Positions 21,047 to 33,367 of a DNA stretch of 64,000 nt are shown here, piece after piece. This DNA is from Climacium dendroides (lineage: Eukaryota; Streptophyta; Bryopsida; Hypnales; Climaciaceae), in contig OX467091.1 of NCBI GenBank assembly GCA_950106755.1, positions 27,235,538-27,299,537 of the forward strand. The letters run 5' to 3'. Positions within the stretch are counted from its first letter, which is position 1; each line of letters starts with the position of its first letter. The position numbers were made by a program, and so were the translations under genes. The notes under the pieces were generated by a model, which did no database searches, had not been told where the DNA came from, and worked only from the letters and a program-made list of their open reading frames with translations.

Positions 21047-22816
21047 CACTAGAAGAATTCAGTGTTTTTTTTAACATCGGAAAAAACGTGCCGTGATGTT
21101 TTATTTAACAAGGACGGTGCCTGTAGTGACGTCTAAAAAAATCCGTTTAAAAAAATGGGCCAAAAACGTGGCATGTTATGTGCTAAAACATGCTTAAATT
21201 TTTTGTGACATTGAAAACAACAGGGTCACCTAAGAGTTTTTGAGAGTGCCATATGGAGGGGTTTTGGCATCCACGTAGGATTTTTAACGATGGGTAGGGA
21301 CACGTGGGACAACTTTTTCATCCAACGACGTTTTGACGTGTCCAATGACGTGGACCTCTAAAAATCCAACGTGGAAAATAATTTCCGATGTACGCAGCCT
21401 ACGTGGCACTCTTCTGCGGTACATGCCGATGTTTTATGTGATGTTCTGTGGGATGTCACATTTGACAAGAGGATGTTTTAAATGACATCAAAGTCAATGA
21501 GAATGTGCTTTAGGAAACGAGCTGGGTGGACAATATTGTGGAATTTCTTCTTTGTTGAAATCGCAGACATCGTCCACATACACGTCTATTATGACATTAA
21601 GTAGAGCAACTCGTGTATTAGGGTATGCATTGCTTTGCGCTCAGTGTTCCGTTCGACATGCACAATGACAACTGCAGTGTTTCTTGAGCATTACAGAAGA
21701 CATACAATGCGAGAGGAAGGATGTTTTCTCGAACGAAATGAACAACGTGAATCATAAACCTCAACATCAAAGACGATGTACTCTACAACCCATACACATG
21801 AGTGAATGGAAGATTGAGATATGCCATTAGAAGATGAATTATGTGTCTTTGTAAGAGATGTCCAAGCATAGAAGCCTGTGTTTTCAATGGCATTGGGATT
21901 ATAAGGCCACTTGCCAACTTTTGCACAAAAATGCCATAGTCTAGTACTACGAAGAAATCCACAACAACATTAACTACAGCACCTTCGGTGAAAACATGGT
22001 GCATTCTACTCAATGTTTTGAATAACATGCTTGACCATCATATGTGACGTTCAGTTGGATACGCTGTGGCAAATAAGGACTCACTTCTTTCGAGGTGCAT
22101 CCGATTTCTTGACAACAGTAGCCTGCATCGTACCACACCAAGTCAAAACCAGCAGTACCTACTCGTGCATGTTTATTTCTAGGACTCTTATACAACCACA
22201 ACAAATGTCAAGGAATACTATACTTGCATTATACTTTTAAGTTGCATACAGAAACAAATGAAAGTATGGGTGAATGGAATGCAGCCTTCCTAACCTTTTT
22301 AGTGGGTTGGGTAGGTTTAGGAAGACCCACCGCTTTGGGAATTGCTGCCTTTGGTGTAGCCTTTATGCCCTTCGCAGCTTGCGTGGTCCTCACAGTACGC
22401 CGAGGCCGGCTTGAGGACTCACCAAGGACTTCAATGTCTTCCTACAACACCATCACACAATTATTATTCACTTTTGACATCCTCTAATCACCTACACTTC
22501 CTAGCCTTACCTGAGCACCATTGAGGCACTTGCTTTCTTGTAAGATGCACATAGTTATTGTAAAACATACCGCGCATTCAATGGAATGGGGGATTGAAAG
22601 GAAACTTCGACTTCTGCTTACATACTATTCTGATGTACTCGCTTTGAAAAGAACAAGCTGAGCCCTAGAGTGCATCAGCGTTTACCACTAGTGACGTTCA
22701 CTTCAATGTCCAATTTGATACGCACTTGTAAAACAAATTGAAGCATTGTAAACAAACGCTACTATGCTACGACACCATCCTCATACAAGACAATTCATGG
22801 AAATAACGTCACTAGC

Positions 22817-23459
22817 CTAACAAAGGGAGTGCTTCACGTCGGTCACTTGGCCCTTAAAATGGGAAGAGAGACGTCGCATCACTTGTTGCTCCGTAGAGGT
22901 CTCCATCGTGCTTTCTCTCCTCTCAGATGTTGCTTGCGCCCTAGAGTCTTTGACTATGGCGTACACATCTTCTACTCCTTGCTGACCTTCAACAGTTTCA
23001 GGGATTGCAACTTCATTGGCGCCTTCTACTTGCTCCTCCTCAGCGTTAGCTACAACATTGTGAACAACATCGTCTTCAACAGCCCGCTTGTCGGTGTTAA
23101 CGTCAACAAGAACATCGTCTTTGACATCGCTTTGGCCAACTATGGGGACTGGCTCAACGACATCTATAGGAGCTGTGGGCTGCAACACGGGCACAAGACA
23201 GTCCTTCTGTGCCATTTTCGACGCCTCTACCCTAGGTGACGTGAGAAGTAGTGGATTCCCTACCCCGATAGGCGAGGATGGCTCCGTGACATCTAGGGTC
23301 CCCCTAGCACTTGCTTTACACTGACTTGCGAGGATCTTCCATAGCATTTCTTCCATGCTTTTGTAGGACGTGCTCACGGTCTCACTAATGCGACTTACAC
23401 TGCTCTCAAGCTCATCCATCCAACTGCGCATCTCTTGCAACTCTTTGCCATGGGGACTT
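22817..23459 (-). pseudogene. Ptta-like transposon gene, last exon part
   Basis: Frame SPHGKELQEMRSWMDELE followed by SSVSRISETV, a coiled-coil-like helix, then an acidic Val/Glu-rich tail to the stop at 22817. Removing the LTR unit 23460-27940 and one GACTT copy joins it in frame to EKRRGRSPHG from 27941-28041, showing that the LTR landed in this exon. Function: probably the C-terminal half of a transposon-encoded DNA-binding protein. Confidence 0.55.
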
Positions 23460-23751
23460 TGTCGCAGCACAGAGTAAGCAGTTTACCTATTATACTTACA
23501 AAAATCACTCTAGAGCATAACAAAATGACCCTAAAGATCAAACCCACGAGATCCTGTGAAGTAGCTAACCCTAACAAGGAGCTAAACCCAATTAACCCTT
23601 AAATTTTAACTTCTGGTTCTACCTCTGAAACCGGAACATCCAAAAATTCACCGGAAAACTACGACCAGCATTTATACTAATTCCGGTTTATTAGTTTTCC
23701 GTTTCATTGACTAACTTCACAACTTAGGACTTTACAACTTCCGGTCCTAAG

Positions 23752-24786
23752 TGTCACGCCCCTATCTACTTGGGGTGCCCAATGTACCTAAGTGCGCAAG
23801 GGGGGACCTTGGGACTGACTTCCCAAGCCTTGCAATAGACTAGGTTGGGAGAATTGAGAGACTCCCGATCAAACAGGGCGCAATGGCGCCCTGGTTTTGA
23901 AGTGAACATGAGAGTGTCACACATTCTTGAAAAGCTCTTGACAATACGCTTCTAATGGCGCAAAGAATGCGCAATTTGGAGTTGTGAGCAAAAAGTTATG
24001 GCCGCTCAAAGTTGACTGGGTCCTGGTGGCGCCGGGACACTTGAGGGCTAGGTGTGAGGAGTTCCCAATGAATTCCACAACAAAGTATGGCATGTGGCAT
24101 ATCATTGGAAAGCTATGAACACAAGGAACCTAGAATGACAAGCATTACGAGGTTCTAAGACATGAGTCAAAAGTTATGGCCAAGGTTATCCAAGGACTCC
24201 CTTCGACCTAGGACGGGGGGGTCTGCCGAATACCACAGAGAGTACTATAGGAGGGGTTGGTCTCCCTCCTCCCTCCCTTTTGAAGCCTTGGTGAGTCCCG
24301 GTGACTCATGGTTGGTGGTGGTGACTTCACTACCACTTCAAGGCACCATGGGACACTTGTGTGTGTCTCATGGCATCGGTTGGGTGGAGTCCCGCTCCTT
24401 GCTAGGCCTCCTAGGATGTGTCCCGAGTTGTGAGTGCCAGTTACCTCTAGTGGATGAGTAGCAAATGCAAAAAAGGGCTAGCATGGAGTGGGGTGACACT
24501 CAAGGGCGGTTAGGACCATGGTGAGTAGTGCCACCATGGGTCCTTGCACATTAAGGTGGAAGTCCCGCCCCATGTTACTAAGTAACATGTCCGGTGTCGC
24601 GATGGGAGTGTGTGCTAGTAGTTCCAGTGACTGGGACTTGGCAATTTGAATTGGAAATGGGGACTAACACTGTGGGTGCTTGGCATGTGCAGTATTAGGC
24701 AGTTGGTGACCAAGTGATGCTGTAAGTGGGTTGGAGTGAACCTAGTGAGCTGCTAGAAGCTGTTAGGTATCATTTGGGTCGCGACA
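23752..24786. mobile_element. Solo LTR nested in the larger LTR (TSD CTAAG)
   Basis: Begins TGTCACGCCCC and ends GTCGCGACA, with CTAAG at 23747-23751 and 24787-24791. Length 1,035 bp. The sister LTR at 42187-45598 lacks it at the corresponding point (TCCTAAGTGTCC near 42474), which proves the empty site. It contains no ORF of note. TGTCACG-type termini are common in plant gypsy LTRs. Confidence 0.92.
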
Positions 24787-24846
24787 CTAAGTGTCCTCCT
24801 AGGCGGATCTGTTTCGGTCCACCCTACCATACCCGGTTTAGTTTTG

Positions 24847-24867
24847 CCTCTGTTTTACCATCAGAGG
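24847..24867. other. Conserved LTR hairpin
   Basis: CCTCTG...CAGAGG stem, same as at 8075-8095 and 42535-42555, read on the minus strand in this LTR. Confidence 0.55.
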
Positions 24868-25734
24868 GGTTGCCGCTTGCTTTTGAAAGTGGTAGGCCCA
24901 CCACTCCTTCCGTGACTTATAGTAGCTGAAGATCCACTCTCCTATCCGCTAATTCCCTAACTAACCAGGATCCGGTTTGCTCCTTCACAGCAATCCGGAT
25001 GGAAATCCGGATCACAGGTCATACAAAGACCCCCTCGTACAATTCTCTCATACTACAACGACCTTGATGCTAAATCCATTCCGTACGAAGTTAGGTGGCT
25101 ACAAGTGCATCCGTCCGTTCCAACCTCTACTAAGTTTTTCCGTTTACCAACAACAGTGGCAAGACCTCATAGGAGTCAGGATACTCAACCGGATTTTTCA
25201 CCCAGGAATTCTAGCGCAGCTAAAGAATCCCTCCCTATCCGCTTAGCCTAATCAACGGCTTTTTTACCCGGAATGTAAAACTTCTGCAGATGTTGAGGAT
25301 CTGGAATCCACTCCTAACTCTTGATGACCCACTCACATGTACTTGGAACCGGAAAGACACATCAAAGGGAGAACTCTACCAACACACTCGTACATACCCC
25401 CTTACTCCAACACCGTGTACTTCTGCCAATACTCGGGAAAAACACACAAATCCGGATCAATGGAAGGTACACAAAGAAATGCCAAAAGAACTTTCCTTCA
25501 GTCTCCAGCTCAGAGACTGTTTTATATACAAAAAGCAAAAAGCAAAAAGTGAATACACGATTTCCGCCTGTGAAGGCGTTGACAATCTGGTCCTACCTTA
25601 TCCTAACCGGATTCTATTCCGGTTCATACTTTATTAATCCGGTTCCTGCTTTATAACTCCTACTTCTACAACACTTCCTATTTTGCCTCGTATATTCGAG
25701 ATCCGATGGTAGGACTCTCATCAAGTCTCTCTAA

Positions 25735-27342
25735 CTATTCGAATACCTCAGTCAAATTCTGGTTCCGTTCCCCATCCGGAGGTGGAGCCGGGCGATCTTC
25801 ATTAGTTTCCGGGGAGTCTAAGTCGATCGGTTGCGGTCTGGTCGAGGGCGTCTTCTTCTGTGCCCTGCTTGACTGGGGCGTCTTGTCCTTTCCCGGTTCC
25901 TGAGCTGCCTCTTCCGGAAACAAGTCCGGAAGTGAAAGTTCAGAGAGCCGGACCGGAATCTCTATCAACTTCTGGTTGCTCTCCACGATCCAGTCCGCTA
26001 ACTCCCATGCCTTGGACAGGAGCTTCTCCATCTGCTCCTCAAAATTGGTGAGGATGTGTACCACTCTCGTTCCAGATATCTTCTTTTCCTTGTGCACCTC
26101 CTCTTCGAACAAGCGCGCCTTGGTGATCGCGGCTCCGGGTTCTCTGAGCACATCCTTCACCTCCGCGGCCAGCTTCTTCATTTCCTCCGCCATCTCCTTT
26201 GTCGCGGTGGCGTTCTCGAGCAAGGCGAAAAGCTCGGCTTTGAGGGTGTCAACCTCATCGTGCTGCCGCATGCTTTCTGCCTTCATCTTCCAGAGCTCAT
26301 CCGGATTGATGACACTCTCAGCTACCCGCTGTGGCAGCTGACTGTCCGGTTCCGCTCCAATCAATTCCGCGATCTCCCTGATCGTCCGCTTCTTGATTTC
26401 CCAATCCGCCCGGATTCCGCAGAGTATCCCAACCAACTCGTCGAACGGATCTCCGGTTCCCGATCCGGACGGCACATCCGGTCCGGCTAGAGCCTCCTCA
26501 TTGCGCGGTCGTGGGTGAATCAGAGGCGTTCCTCGATTCCGAGTCGGCGTGGTCTTCTGCCTCTTGGAGGTGAACTACGGTTCCTTCTCTTCCTCTTTTT
26601 CTTCCTCCTCCTCGGTTTCGTTTCCGGAATCCGCTTCTTGGTCGGACTCAGATTCACCATACTTCATGGTCCGCTCCTGGGCCTTCCAAACCTTCATCTC
26701 CCCTTCCGTTAGCAACTCCTGTTGTTGGTAGAGGTGGTACACGTAAGGATACAGTGGAGTAGCCCTACTTCTTCCCACTCTTGTGGTAAGTTGGGACATC
26801 AGATCGAAAAAGATCCGGCCCCAGTCTACTCTCCGATTTCCGCTCAGCGCTCCAAAGATTGTGTTACCCAGGGTGATGGTCAACCTGGTGGGCTTTTCCG
26901 GATGCAAAACCGGAACAAGGAACTGCAGCAGGCGACGCTCCCGGTCATCGATACAGTCCTCTACCGCGTAGCCATCCTTCGGATTCACGACACTTCCAAA
27001 CTTGCCCTGGATGAAATCATCCTTCCGGTTGGCAAGCCCGAGTCCTCCCGTCCGGAATCCGTATACATCTCGCCACAAATCCTTGGTCCACTGGACCGGA
27101 TTCCCTCTCAGGGTGTTGCCGAATTGGTTCGATACGCCACTCAGGATCTCCCTAATCATTCCCTCATCTTTGAAACCCCAAGGTTTCAAGACTAATCCCT
27201 GACAACCCATGGACGCTAAGTCCTCCCTGAGTTCTCCCTGTTCTAGTTCCTTGGTCGGCATGACCGGAACTACTTTCCTCAGCTTTACTTCACTCGGGGG
27301 CGGGGTGCTAGAGCCTGGTTTCTTCCAGTTCAGCCGCGGCAT
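25735..27342 (-). pseudogene. LTR-encoded ORF, one nonsense codon
   Basis: One frame of about 535 codons from the ATG shared with the sister copy (MPRLN, 27342) to 25735, broken only by TAG at 26575-26577. Conserved core: EVKLRKVVPVMP, LKPWGFKDEGMIREIL, WTKDLWRDVYGFR, PKDGYAVEDCIDDRERRLL, ITLGNTIFGAL and YVYHLYQQQELLT. An acidic Glu tract, coiled-coil region and Pro/Ser-rich tail with QPIDLDSPETNED follow. The protein is unknown to me. It may be related to the putative plant transposon protein domain (Transposase_32). Sequence conservation among four copies suggests past selection. Confidence 0.65.
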
Positions 27343-27649
27343 GAGGGCGGCTCTACTCGGTTTCACTCTCTACTGACCCAACAAGGGAGCGCTCACACTC
27401 TTTCGCTCCACCTGCAAACCACCCTCCTTGCGCGCTCACACTCTCAGTCTCTCACTATTCCGTATCCGCTCGCGCTCAAGTCTCACTCACTCGCGCCCAG
27501 AGGCGATCTCTCCGTCTCACACCTCTTACTCACTAACGGGCCCTCTTGTAGTCTCCCTCCTCGCCGCCGTAGATGGAAAAGCTTCAGGCGCTAAGACAAG
27601 AAACGACAACACGTGAAAGCCAGAGACTTGAAAATAAGCAGGGCCAAGC

Positions 27650-27770
27650 TTTATATAGTCCTGACGCCCTGGACTGGTCATTATGACCGGTCGGATATCC
27701 GGTCCGGTTCTTGACATCCGGTTCTCTTCAATCCGGTCAAGGAGAATCCGGTTAAAAATCCATTCCAGTT
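27650..27770 (-). promoter_or_regulatory. LTR promoter: TATA box plus ATCCGGT array
   Basis: On minus, CTATATAAAG lies about 300 bases upstream of the ORF start. Immediately upstream of the TATA box (27690-27760) are at least five direct ATCCGGT words with near-regular spacing. The sister LTR has the same layout (TATA-like at 45308-45318, ATCCGGT words at 45350-45445). Confidence 0.6.
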
Positions 27771-27940
27771 GAAAATCTAATCCGATCTACTTCTACCTAA
27801 AACCGGATTAGTTCCGTAAGGTCTTCTTGTGACTATTTTTGATTTATCTCTCTCCTTTTAGATGGATCCGGATACCTATTTCTAATTTCCGTTCCACTTA
27901 AAAAGGTAAACGAAGAAAATCAAAAATATGAGTTGTCACA

Positions 27941-28041
27941 GACTTCGACCTCTGCGCTTCTCTTCTTCCAGATGCTGCAACTCCTTTGCCACTTCTGCGT
28001 CCACCTCTGCTTCAAACGGTGTTCTGTTCCGCAACGAAGTC
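27941..28041 (-). pseudogene. Ptta-like gene, exon start before LTR insertion
   Basis: An acceptor TTGTAG at about 28042 opens TSLRNRTPFEAEVDAEV, then AKELQHLEEEKRRGRSPHG after joining across the LTR to 23459. Strongly helical, Glu/Lys-rich. Confidence 0.5.
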
Positions 28042-28042
28042 T

Positions 28043-28237
28043 ACAAGGGGAAAAAGAATATGTATTTAGAGTTCACATGCAAAGGTTACATGCTTCAATG
28101 GCACCGTACAAGGGAAAGAAGAATATGCACTTAGAGTCTACATGCAACAATTACATGCTTGAATGCCAGCCGACAAGGGGAAGAAGAATATGCACTTAGA
28201 GTTCAGATGCAATGATTACATGCTTCAATGCCACCCC
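28043..28237. repeat. Three tandem 65-bp repeats
   Basis: Units start at 28043, 28108 and 28173, each beginning ACAAGGGG/ACAAGGGA and containing AGAATATG and TACATGCTT. They lie in an intron of the Ptta-like gene. Confidence 0.85.
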
Positions 28238-28374
28238 ACAAAGGTCCTTCCACGTGCGAAGAAGAAGGCCGAGTCCTCCACATCTACCATCATTTCTGAC
28301 AATTTTTGGAACAACAAACGCAACATGTGTGATGAAAGTGGTGTCGATATGGGCAAGTAGGTGGACGTCAGTTA

Positions 28375-28638
28375 CTACATACTTACCAGCCTCGAGATGA
28401 TTTCTCTCTCTACGGCCTTATGTTGGGCTGTGCTGGATGCCTTCTCCTTAGAAATGGCAGACATATGGGCTGACTTCTCTTGGGAAGCATCGGTAGCACG
28501 AGCCTCCTTCAATGCCTCCCATACATCGTCATCCATTCCAATCGGCTTGGGTTTTCCGCCATCAATCAATCGATTGAGCTTCCAACGAACATGAATGAGC
28601 GCTTTTGTGATGAACAGCTGCATCCACTTCTTCGACAC
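28375..28638 (-). pseudogene. Ptta/En-Spm-like exon
   Basis: Reads KKWMQLFITKALIHVRWK, then LNRLIDG, DDVWEALKEARATDAS and AISKEKASSTAQHKA. The pattern of a WMQLF...HVRWKLN helix followed by W..L and a SKEK.S..Q block resembles the plant transposase Ptta/En/Spm domain (Transposase_24). The exon may extend upstream to about 28670 (WRIEGESERV). The similarity is from memory of the domain pattern. Confidence 0.45.
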
Positions 28639-28979
28639 TCGCTCGGACTCTCCCTCTATACGCCAATCTGCAAGCCAGAGGACTTAGTATAGCTACCTCT
28701 ACATTGTGTACGACATTGATGTACCAAAGAATAACAAGAGAATTTACATGGACACCCCTATGTCTCCAGAAAACACTAGGGGATACACACTGCACGTCCT
28801 TATAGTGCGGACGACCATAGGGACCACCCCTCACTGTAGAGGATCCTGCATTGACGTCAGTCGTGACATTGTATTCGACGTCGCTATGGACATTACAGGT
28901 GACATCCACTGCCTCGCCTCATGGCCAATGAGCTACCTTCGACAACATTTACAGTCTTCTGAACTACATACAACAGTGA

Positions 28980-29089
28980 ACTATAAGGTCTATAGTCCTC
29001 TTCATTTCACAAAGAAGGACTGAATACAAACCTGTATATAGGCGCCTAAATAAGTGCCGTCTGTCTTTCTTGGGCTGACCCTCCCATCC
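28980..29089 (-). pseudogene. Ptta-like exon, downstream half
   Basis: Reads GQPKKDRRHLFRRLYTG before a GT donor. It is the continuation of the exon at 40544-40790; the split between them is the insertion of the 11.45-kb transposon, and joining at one copy of CCTCCCATCC gives RFGWEGQPKKDRRH in frame. Confidence 0.55.
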
Positions 29090-29330
29090 CAACGGTGCTA
29101 GATTGTGAGCATGTGAGCGTGAGCCTACAAGCGTTGAGCATGAAGTATGTGAGCGTGGAGTTCTGGAATTGTAAAAAATTCAATAATATTTATAAAAATA
29201 GAATTTTCAAGAAAGGGATTCAAATAAATTCTATTTTCAGGATATTCGTACCCTATTACCGTGGACCTTTTGCCGTGGACCTATTACCGTGGACCTATTA
29301 CCGTGGACCTATTATCGTGGTTATATACAA
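29090..29330 (+). repeat. Left terminal and subterminal repeats of M1
   Basis: Terminal CAACGGTGCTAG is followed by four GTGAGC/TTGAGC words within 70 bases. At 29250-29320 five tandem copies of a 14-bp unit (CCGTGGACCTATTA) occur. CCGTGG words recur near the right end and in the second copy (about 50425-50465). Confidence 0.8.
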
Positions 29331-29563
29331 TTTTGAGTTTCAATTACTGGTTAGAGTAATAGAAGTGCATGTTGCGAAAGGCAAACAAATGACCTACAAG
29401 AAAAAGTAAGTCGAGATTGAAAATAGGTTGTATTGAATACTTGAAGAAATTACAATATTTAAACATACAAATTGGTACTTCTAAAGCTATACATCTCACT
29501 TTAGTCTATAGTCCTTCAATCATTAATACCAATCACCTAGGGATTCTTGGACTTCTAAACATG

Positions 29564-32500
29564 TTAAAGACTGTCCCTTGAAACTTTGATGATGTTGGCC
29601 TTTGTGAGAAGGAGCTTCACTTCATTGAATCTGAAGTTTGGAGAATGTATAAACTTATCCTCTGCCGGATTCATTTTGCTGAAGTAGCGAAGTAAGTAAT
29701 AAAGATGTTTGCAATGCACGTACTGTTGGCGTCCACCAATTGCTGAAATGGCCATGTCGACAAAATTAGGACAAGTGCACTCTGGATACATGCCAAGTGT
29801 AATGCGATAAAGCTTTTGCCGAGGTTCAAGTCCGAATTGAAGGGAGATTATGGCTCCAAGTCTAGGGAAGGGGAGCAAGGTTACTCCTAGAATTGTTCCC
29901 TTGACATTACCAGCACTCTCCCATTTATTGCGGTGCTCTGTTGTAGGAGCATTTGCAATACGGCGAATAGCTTTGCTCCTTCGAGTAGTTGGATATGTGT
30001 CAGCATGCAAAGGACTAGGATGATCATAGTAGATGGCTTGGAATACATTGGACATGGTGAATAAACGTCGAGGAGACATAGATGGTCGTTGTTGTAGCTG
30101 GAAACCAACTTCTTGCAACAACAATGTTTCTTGGCGGGTCAAATTTGTGCCTGTTAGTACAGGCCACACATCCGGAACTTGGGGCCAATCAATTACCCAA
30201 ACTCGTTTGGAGCCTCGGACACATCGTTCAATATCATCTGGGCAAAACCAGAAGTCAGTCATGATCTCTTTGTTTCCGCCGTATTGTTTTTTTCTACCAC
30301 GGTAGGTCGGAGCTGGAGTACCTCTAGATCCCTTTGCAATTTTGGCAACACAGCGGATGTTTGAATTCCGTTGTTGCGCGTGACATTTGCAACTGGACTT
30401 GTGTGAGATTCTTGCGATATGCCATTGTAAAGTATCACAGTCAGTTTCCATTGCAAATGTCACATGTGGTACATGCGTAGAATCAACCAACGTGTCTGCT
30501 TCATTAGAAGCAACCGTGGGTGAACATATTGATCGTGTTTGTACTCGAGGTTGAGAGAAGTTGACCTTGTCTGGACGATGAGAGTCACCATCTGACCCAA
30601 TGGGGAGGTCAAGCTTTCGCTTACTGCTACCAAATACTTCTTCGCCTTCCAAATGGAGAATATGTGATGCAACACCAACCCCTCCAGGAAGGTCGTTCAG
30701 CGCCTCCGCAATCTTCTTAGGATCCCCGCTACGTGTAGCGCCTCGTAACTTTAACTCCTCTTTAGATGGCCCTGACCTTGATATGTTGCCTTTCAGAAAA
30801 GCTCGATAATTGGTCATTTGCATGAAAGCTCGAATGCAGTCATCAGAAGTTGCGGCAAACAAATCATTACCCCGATTACCCGATTGCTGCAACCACCTAT
30901 TATGGACTGTTTCGAATAAGTTGCATGATGGCATGTTTGCCATCTCCTCAACATTTAATTCTTGAAATAACAATATCAATGACAAATCAAATCCAAAATT
31001 ATGTATCATCAGAGTTCTGAGTTACAATGAAATACTTAAACTTTGATCTCTCTACTATACGGACAAGGCTCCTCTCGGCGCCGAGAGGAGAATCCCCGAT
31101 ACTCTGGAGTGATCAATCTTTTCAAAGAAGGTAGCAATATTTGCTCCAAGCTTTGTTTCAGTAAAATAAAAGTGGATCTAAAAGATTGCAAAATAAGAAA
31201 GATAAGGTAGGAAAATTACCATTTGCATGAACCCGCCCCACTGACGATATTGAAAGTGCCAAAATGCAAGCCACAACTCGAGTTCCCTCATAGCATCTTC
31301 CGAGGCTGCTCGAGATGAAAGCCACCAAGATCGTATCGCTAGGTAACGCGTCTCAGCTTCGTCCATAGTTTTGGAGTCTTTATATTGCTTACAAAGTTGA
31401 GTATGTTGGTGTTGTAAGTCTGGCTTGATGAGCTTCTGTGTATGGCGATGCAAAGAGGTACTCCAATGTAAAAGACATGTCCGCTCTCGGTTCACCATCT
31501 TTGTTTTGGGATCTCCTGATCCATAGACAATTGGAATGGCATTCCAATTCGCTTGTGCGCTATCAGCCATAAAGCCTTTAAAATTCGGATTCTCAATGCC
31601 ATTGCGTCTCATGACTCCGTTCAAAGATCTCCACATGATGCATTGAACCTCAGTGTCCTCAGATTGCATATCACACACTACTATTGTCATCACTTTCCGG
31701 CATCCTGTATTGTAAACATGGCAAGCCATGGTTGTCCAGTCTTTAACCCGCTTGACATGGTCAAACATGAGCCATGCGTTCTCCAGATCTCCACCCGGTT
31801 GCATCCGTTTGACAAGGTCCACACCACTCCCTGGCCCTTCTACAAGCATCTTAAACAAGTAAACCTTCTCTTTGCCTTGACTAGGAAACACACTATCATG
31901 GATGTACTCAAACCTCAAATTCCTTTTCATATTCATGATACTATCTATTATCCCACTTTTGCCACTTGAACGGAAAGACAAAATAACATTTCGGATATTA
32001 GGAGAACTTAGTATCTGGAACTTGTCCATTACATCATCTAACGAATTCCCTTGCAACATCTGTTTTGGACCTTCACCGTTGTGTATCAAGTGGCTATCAA
32101 GAAATTGCTTGCTAGCTGCTAGGGCAATGGCAGAGTTAGTGGCACTAGGGGTTTTGGAAACCTCGCCAGCAATGAGTTCGGACACAACACCTAAAGACTC
32201 TCTACATGTTCCGGAAGCGCCCGGATGCACATGATTCCCCAAATGAATGCAAGCTCTTGTCATGCTTGTAGAATCACCAACAACGTAATAGATTCGAGCA
32301 TCACAGACATTGATGCAATGAGGCGGACATTTGCATATCTTACAAAGGAGGGTAGAATCCTTTGGAGGAATGGCACCAATACGAAATGGTCCAGGAGTGA
32401 AACCACACCACTCAGTCTCGTTTGGCTGAGAAGAACGCTTCAAGTAGTTGCATTCTGAATTCTTACAAATAAGATGGCCTGCACAGCAAGATTTTCTAAA

Positions 32501-33367
32501 CTTCAAGCCATCGTGATTGTTGATGTTAGATGTCATTGTCCTACACCAAGCGTGTCCATCATAACGTTTATCCATGCCCTGTAACTTCCCAGCAGTAGAT
32601 GATGAAGTCGGCATCAAAAGAGAAGGCAACTCAAAAACTACATCTCCGTCAAAATTAGCAGGAAGGTACTGAACCTTGTGATGGATAAGTGCATCATAGT
32701 CTAATGATGCTACTTCATTTCGAGAACCACGTATAGACGCTAGCTTACGTAGGCAACCCACAATACTAATTGCGGATGCACAACCGGGATATGTTGGTGC
32801 ACGCGAATACGTAGACAAAGCAGAACTACTAGAAGGCATTAGTTTTGTCGTACACAATGTGTTGAGGGCATTGTCAGAGACTGTACTAGGAAGTATTGGC
32901 TGGTTTGGAGACTCTCCTTCGGACTCACTCGACAGATCTATAACAAGGTCATTGGGTTCTTGCTTTACAGTGAATAAAGGAAAAGGAGTGACAATATTTG
33001 TGACATGCTCACTTTCAGAAGTGTTTCGGTTGTCACGATGCGAAAGAGGCATGTCCACTATAGAATGTTCGGAATGCCGATGTAAGATCTCAGTGGAGTC
33101 TACCCTCATAACAAATGGTAAACCGTAAGCTCGATAGCGCCCTTCCCGAAGATGCCAGAAATGATTGTCATCAACTACCATTCTCTGCATATGGATTGGC
33201 TCTCTTAAAGTTCTGGACTCAGAGAATACCTCCTCTTCAACATAGATACTAGACATGACAAATCCAAAACGTACATGAAGAAGGTGAGCAGAAACCACAA
33301 TAAAATCCTGATCTCCAAAAGGGAGAAAGAGAGGAACCTCATGGCCATCCGCTCGAAGGGAGGCCAT
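29564..33367 (-). CDS. Mutator-like transposase with SWIM zinc finger (M1)
   Basis: Predicted DNA transposase of the element, acting in the nucleus on its ends. Exon 1 runs 33367-31220 (716 codons) from MASLRADG, the start shared with the copy at 60991. An SIM-like motif LVIDLSSESEGE is at residues 141-152. A Cys/His region (about 294-382, CCAGHLIC, CKICKCPPHC, HLGNHVHP) resembles a WRKY/FLYWCH-type DNA-binding finger. The DDE-like core has D536 (MFDHVKR), CDMQSEDTEVQ, D602 (FMADSAQANW) and CLLHW. Exon 2 (about 30966-29567, 466 codons) ends with the SWIM finger CTCPNF...CKHLYYLL. Both exons are open. The donor ATG/GTAATT is in phase, but the obvious acceptor (TTTCAAG) is one base off relative to the other copy, so splicing is uncertain. 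Divergent from the neighbouring ParB gene. Confidence 0.75.
31069..31090. repeat. Perfect 22-bp palindrome in transposase intron
   Basis: CTCCTCTCGGC and its exact complement form a hairpin in the intron of the M1 transposase gene. The second copy has a 72-bp palindromic insertion in the same intron (63303-63374). Confidence 0.8.

Larger units (their letters stand above)
23460..27940 (-). mobile_element. Isolated ORF-bearing gypsy LTR (TSD GACTT)
   Basis: On plus it runs from TGTCGCAGCACAG to ATGAGTTGTCACA; in coding orientation it is TGTGACAACTC...TGCGACA. GACTT flanks it at 23455-23459 and 27941-27945. After removing the nested 1,035-bp solo LTR and its duplication it is 3,441 bp, close to the sister at 42187-45598. 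No gag or pol and no internal direct terminal repeats are seen, so it is best read as a giant solo LTR. It carries its own promoter, ORF and hairpin. Confidence 0.9.

Noticed and set aside
23460..27940. Reading the unit as a complete LTR retrotransposon with short LTRs
   Set aside because: No direct terminal repeats, no gag or pol; the pol-adjacent copy at 16992 shows that the whole 3.4 kb corresponds to LTR.
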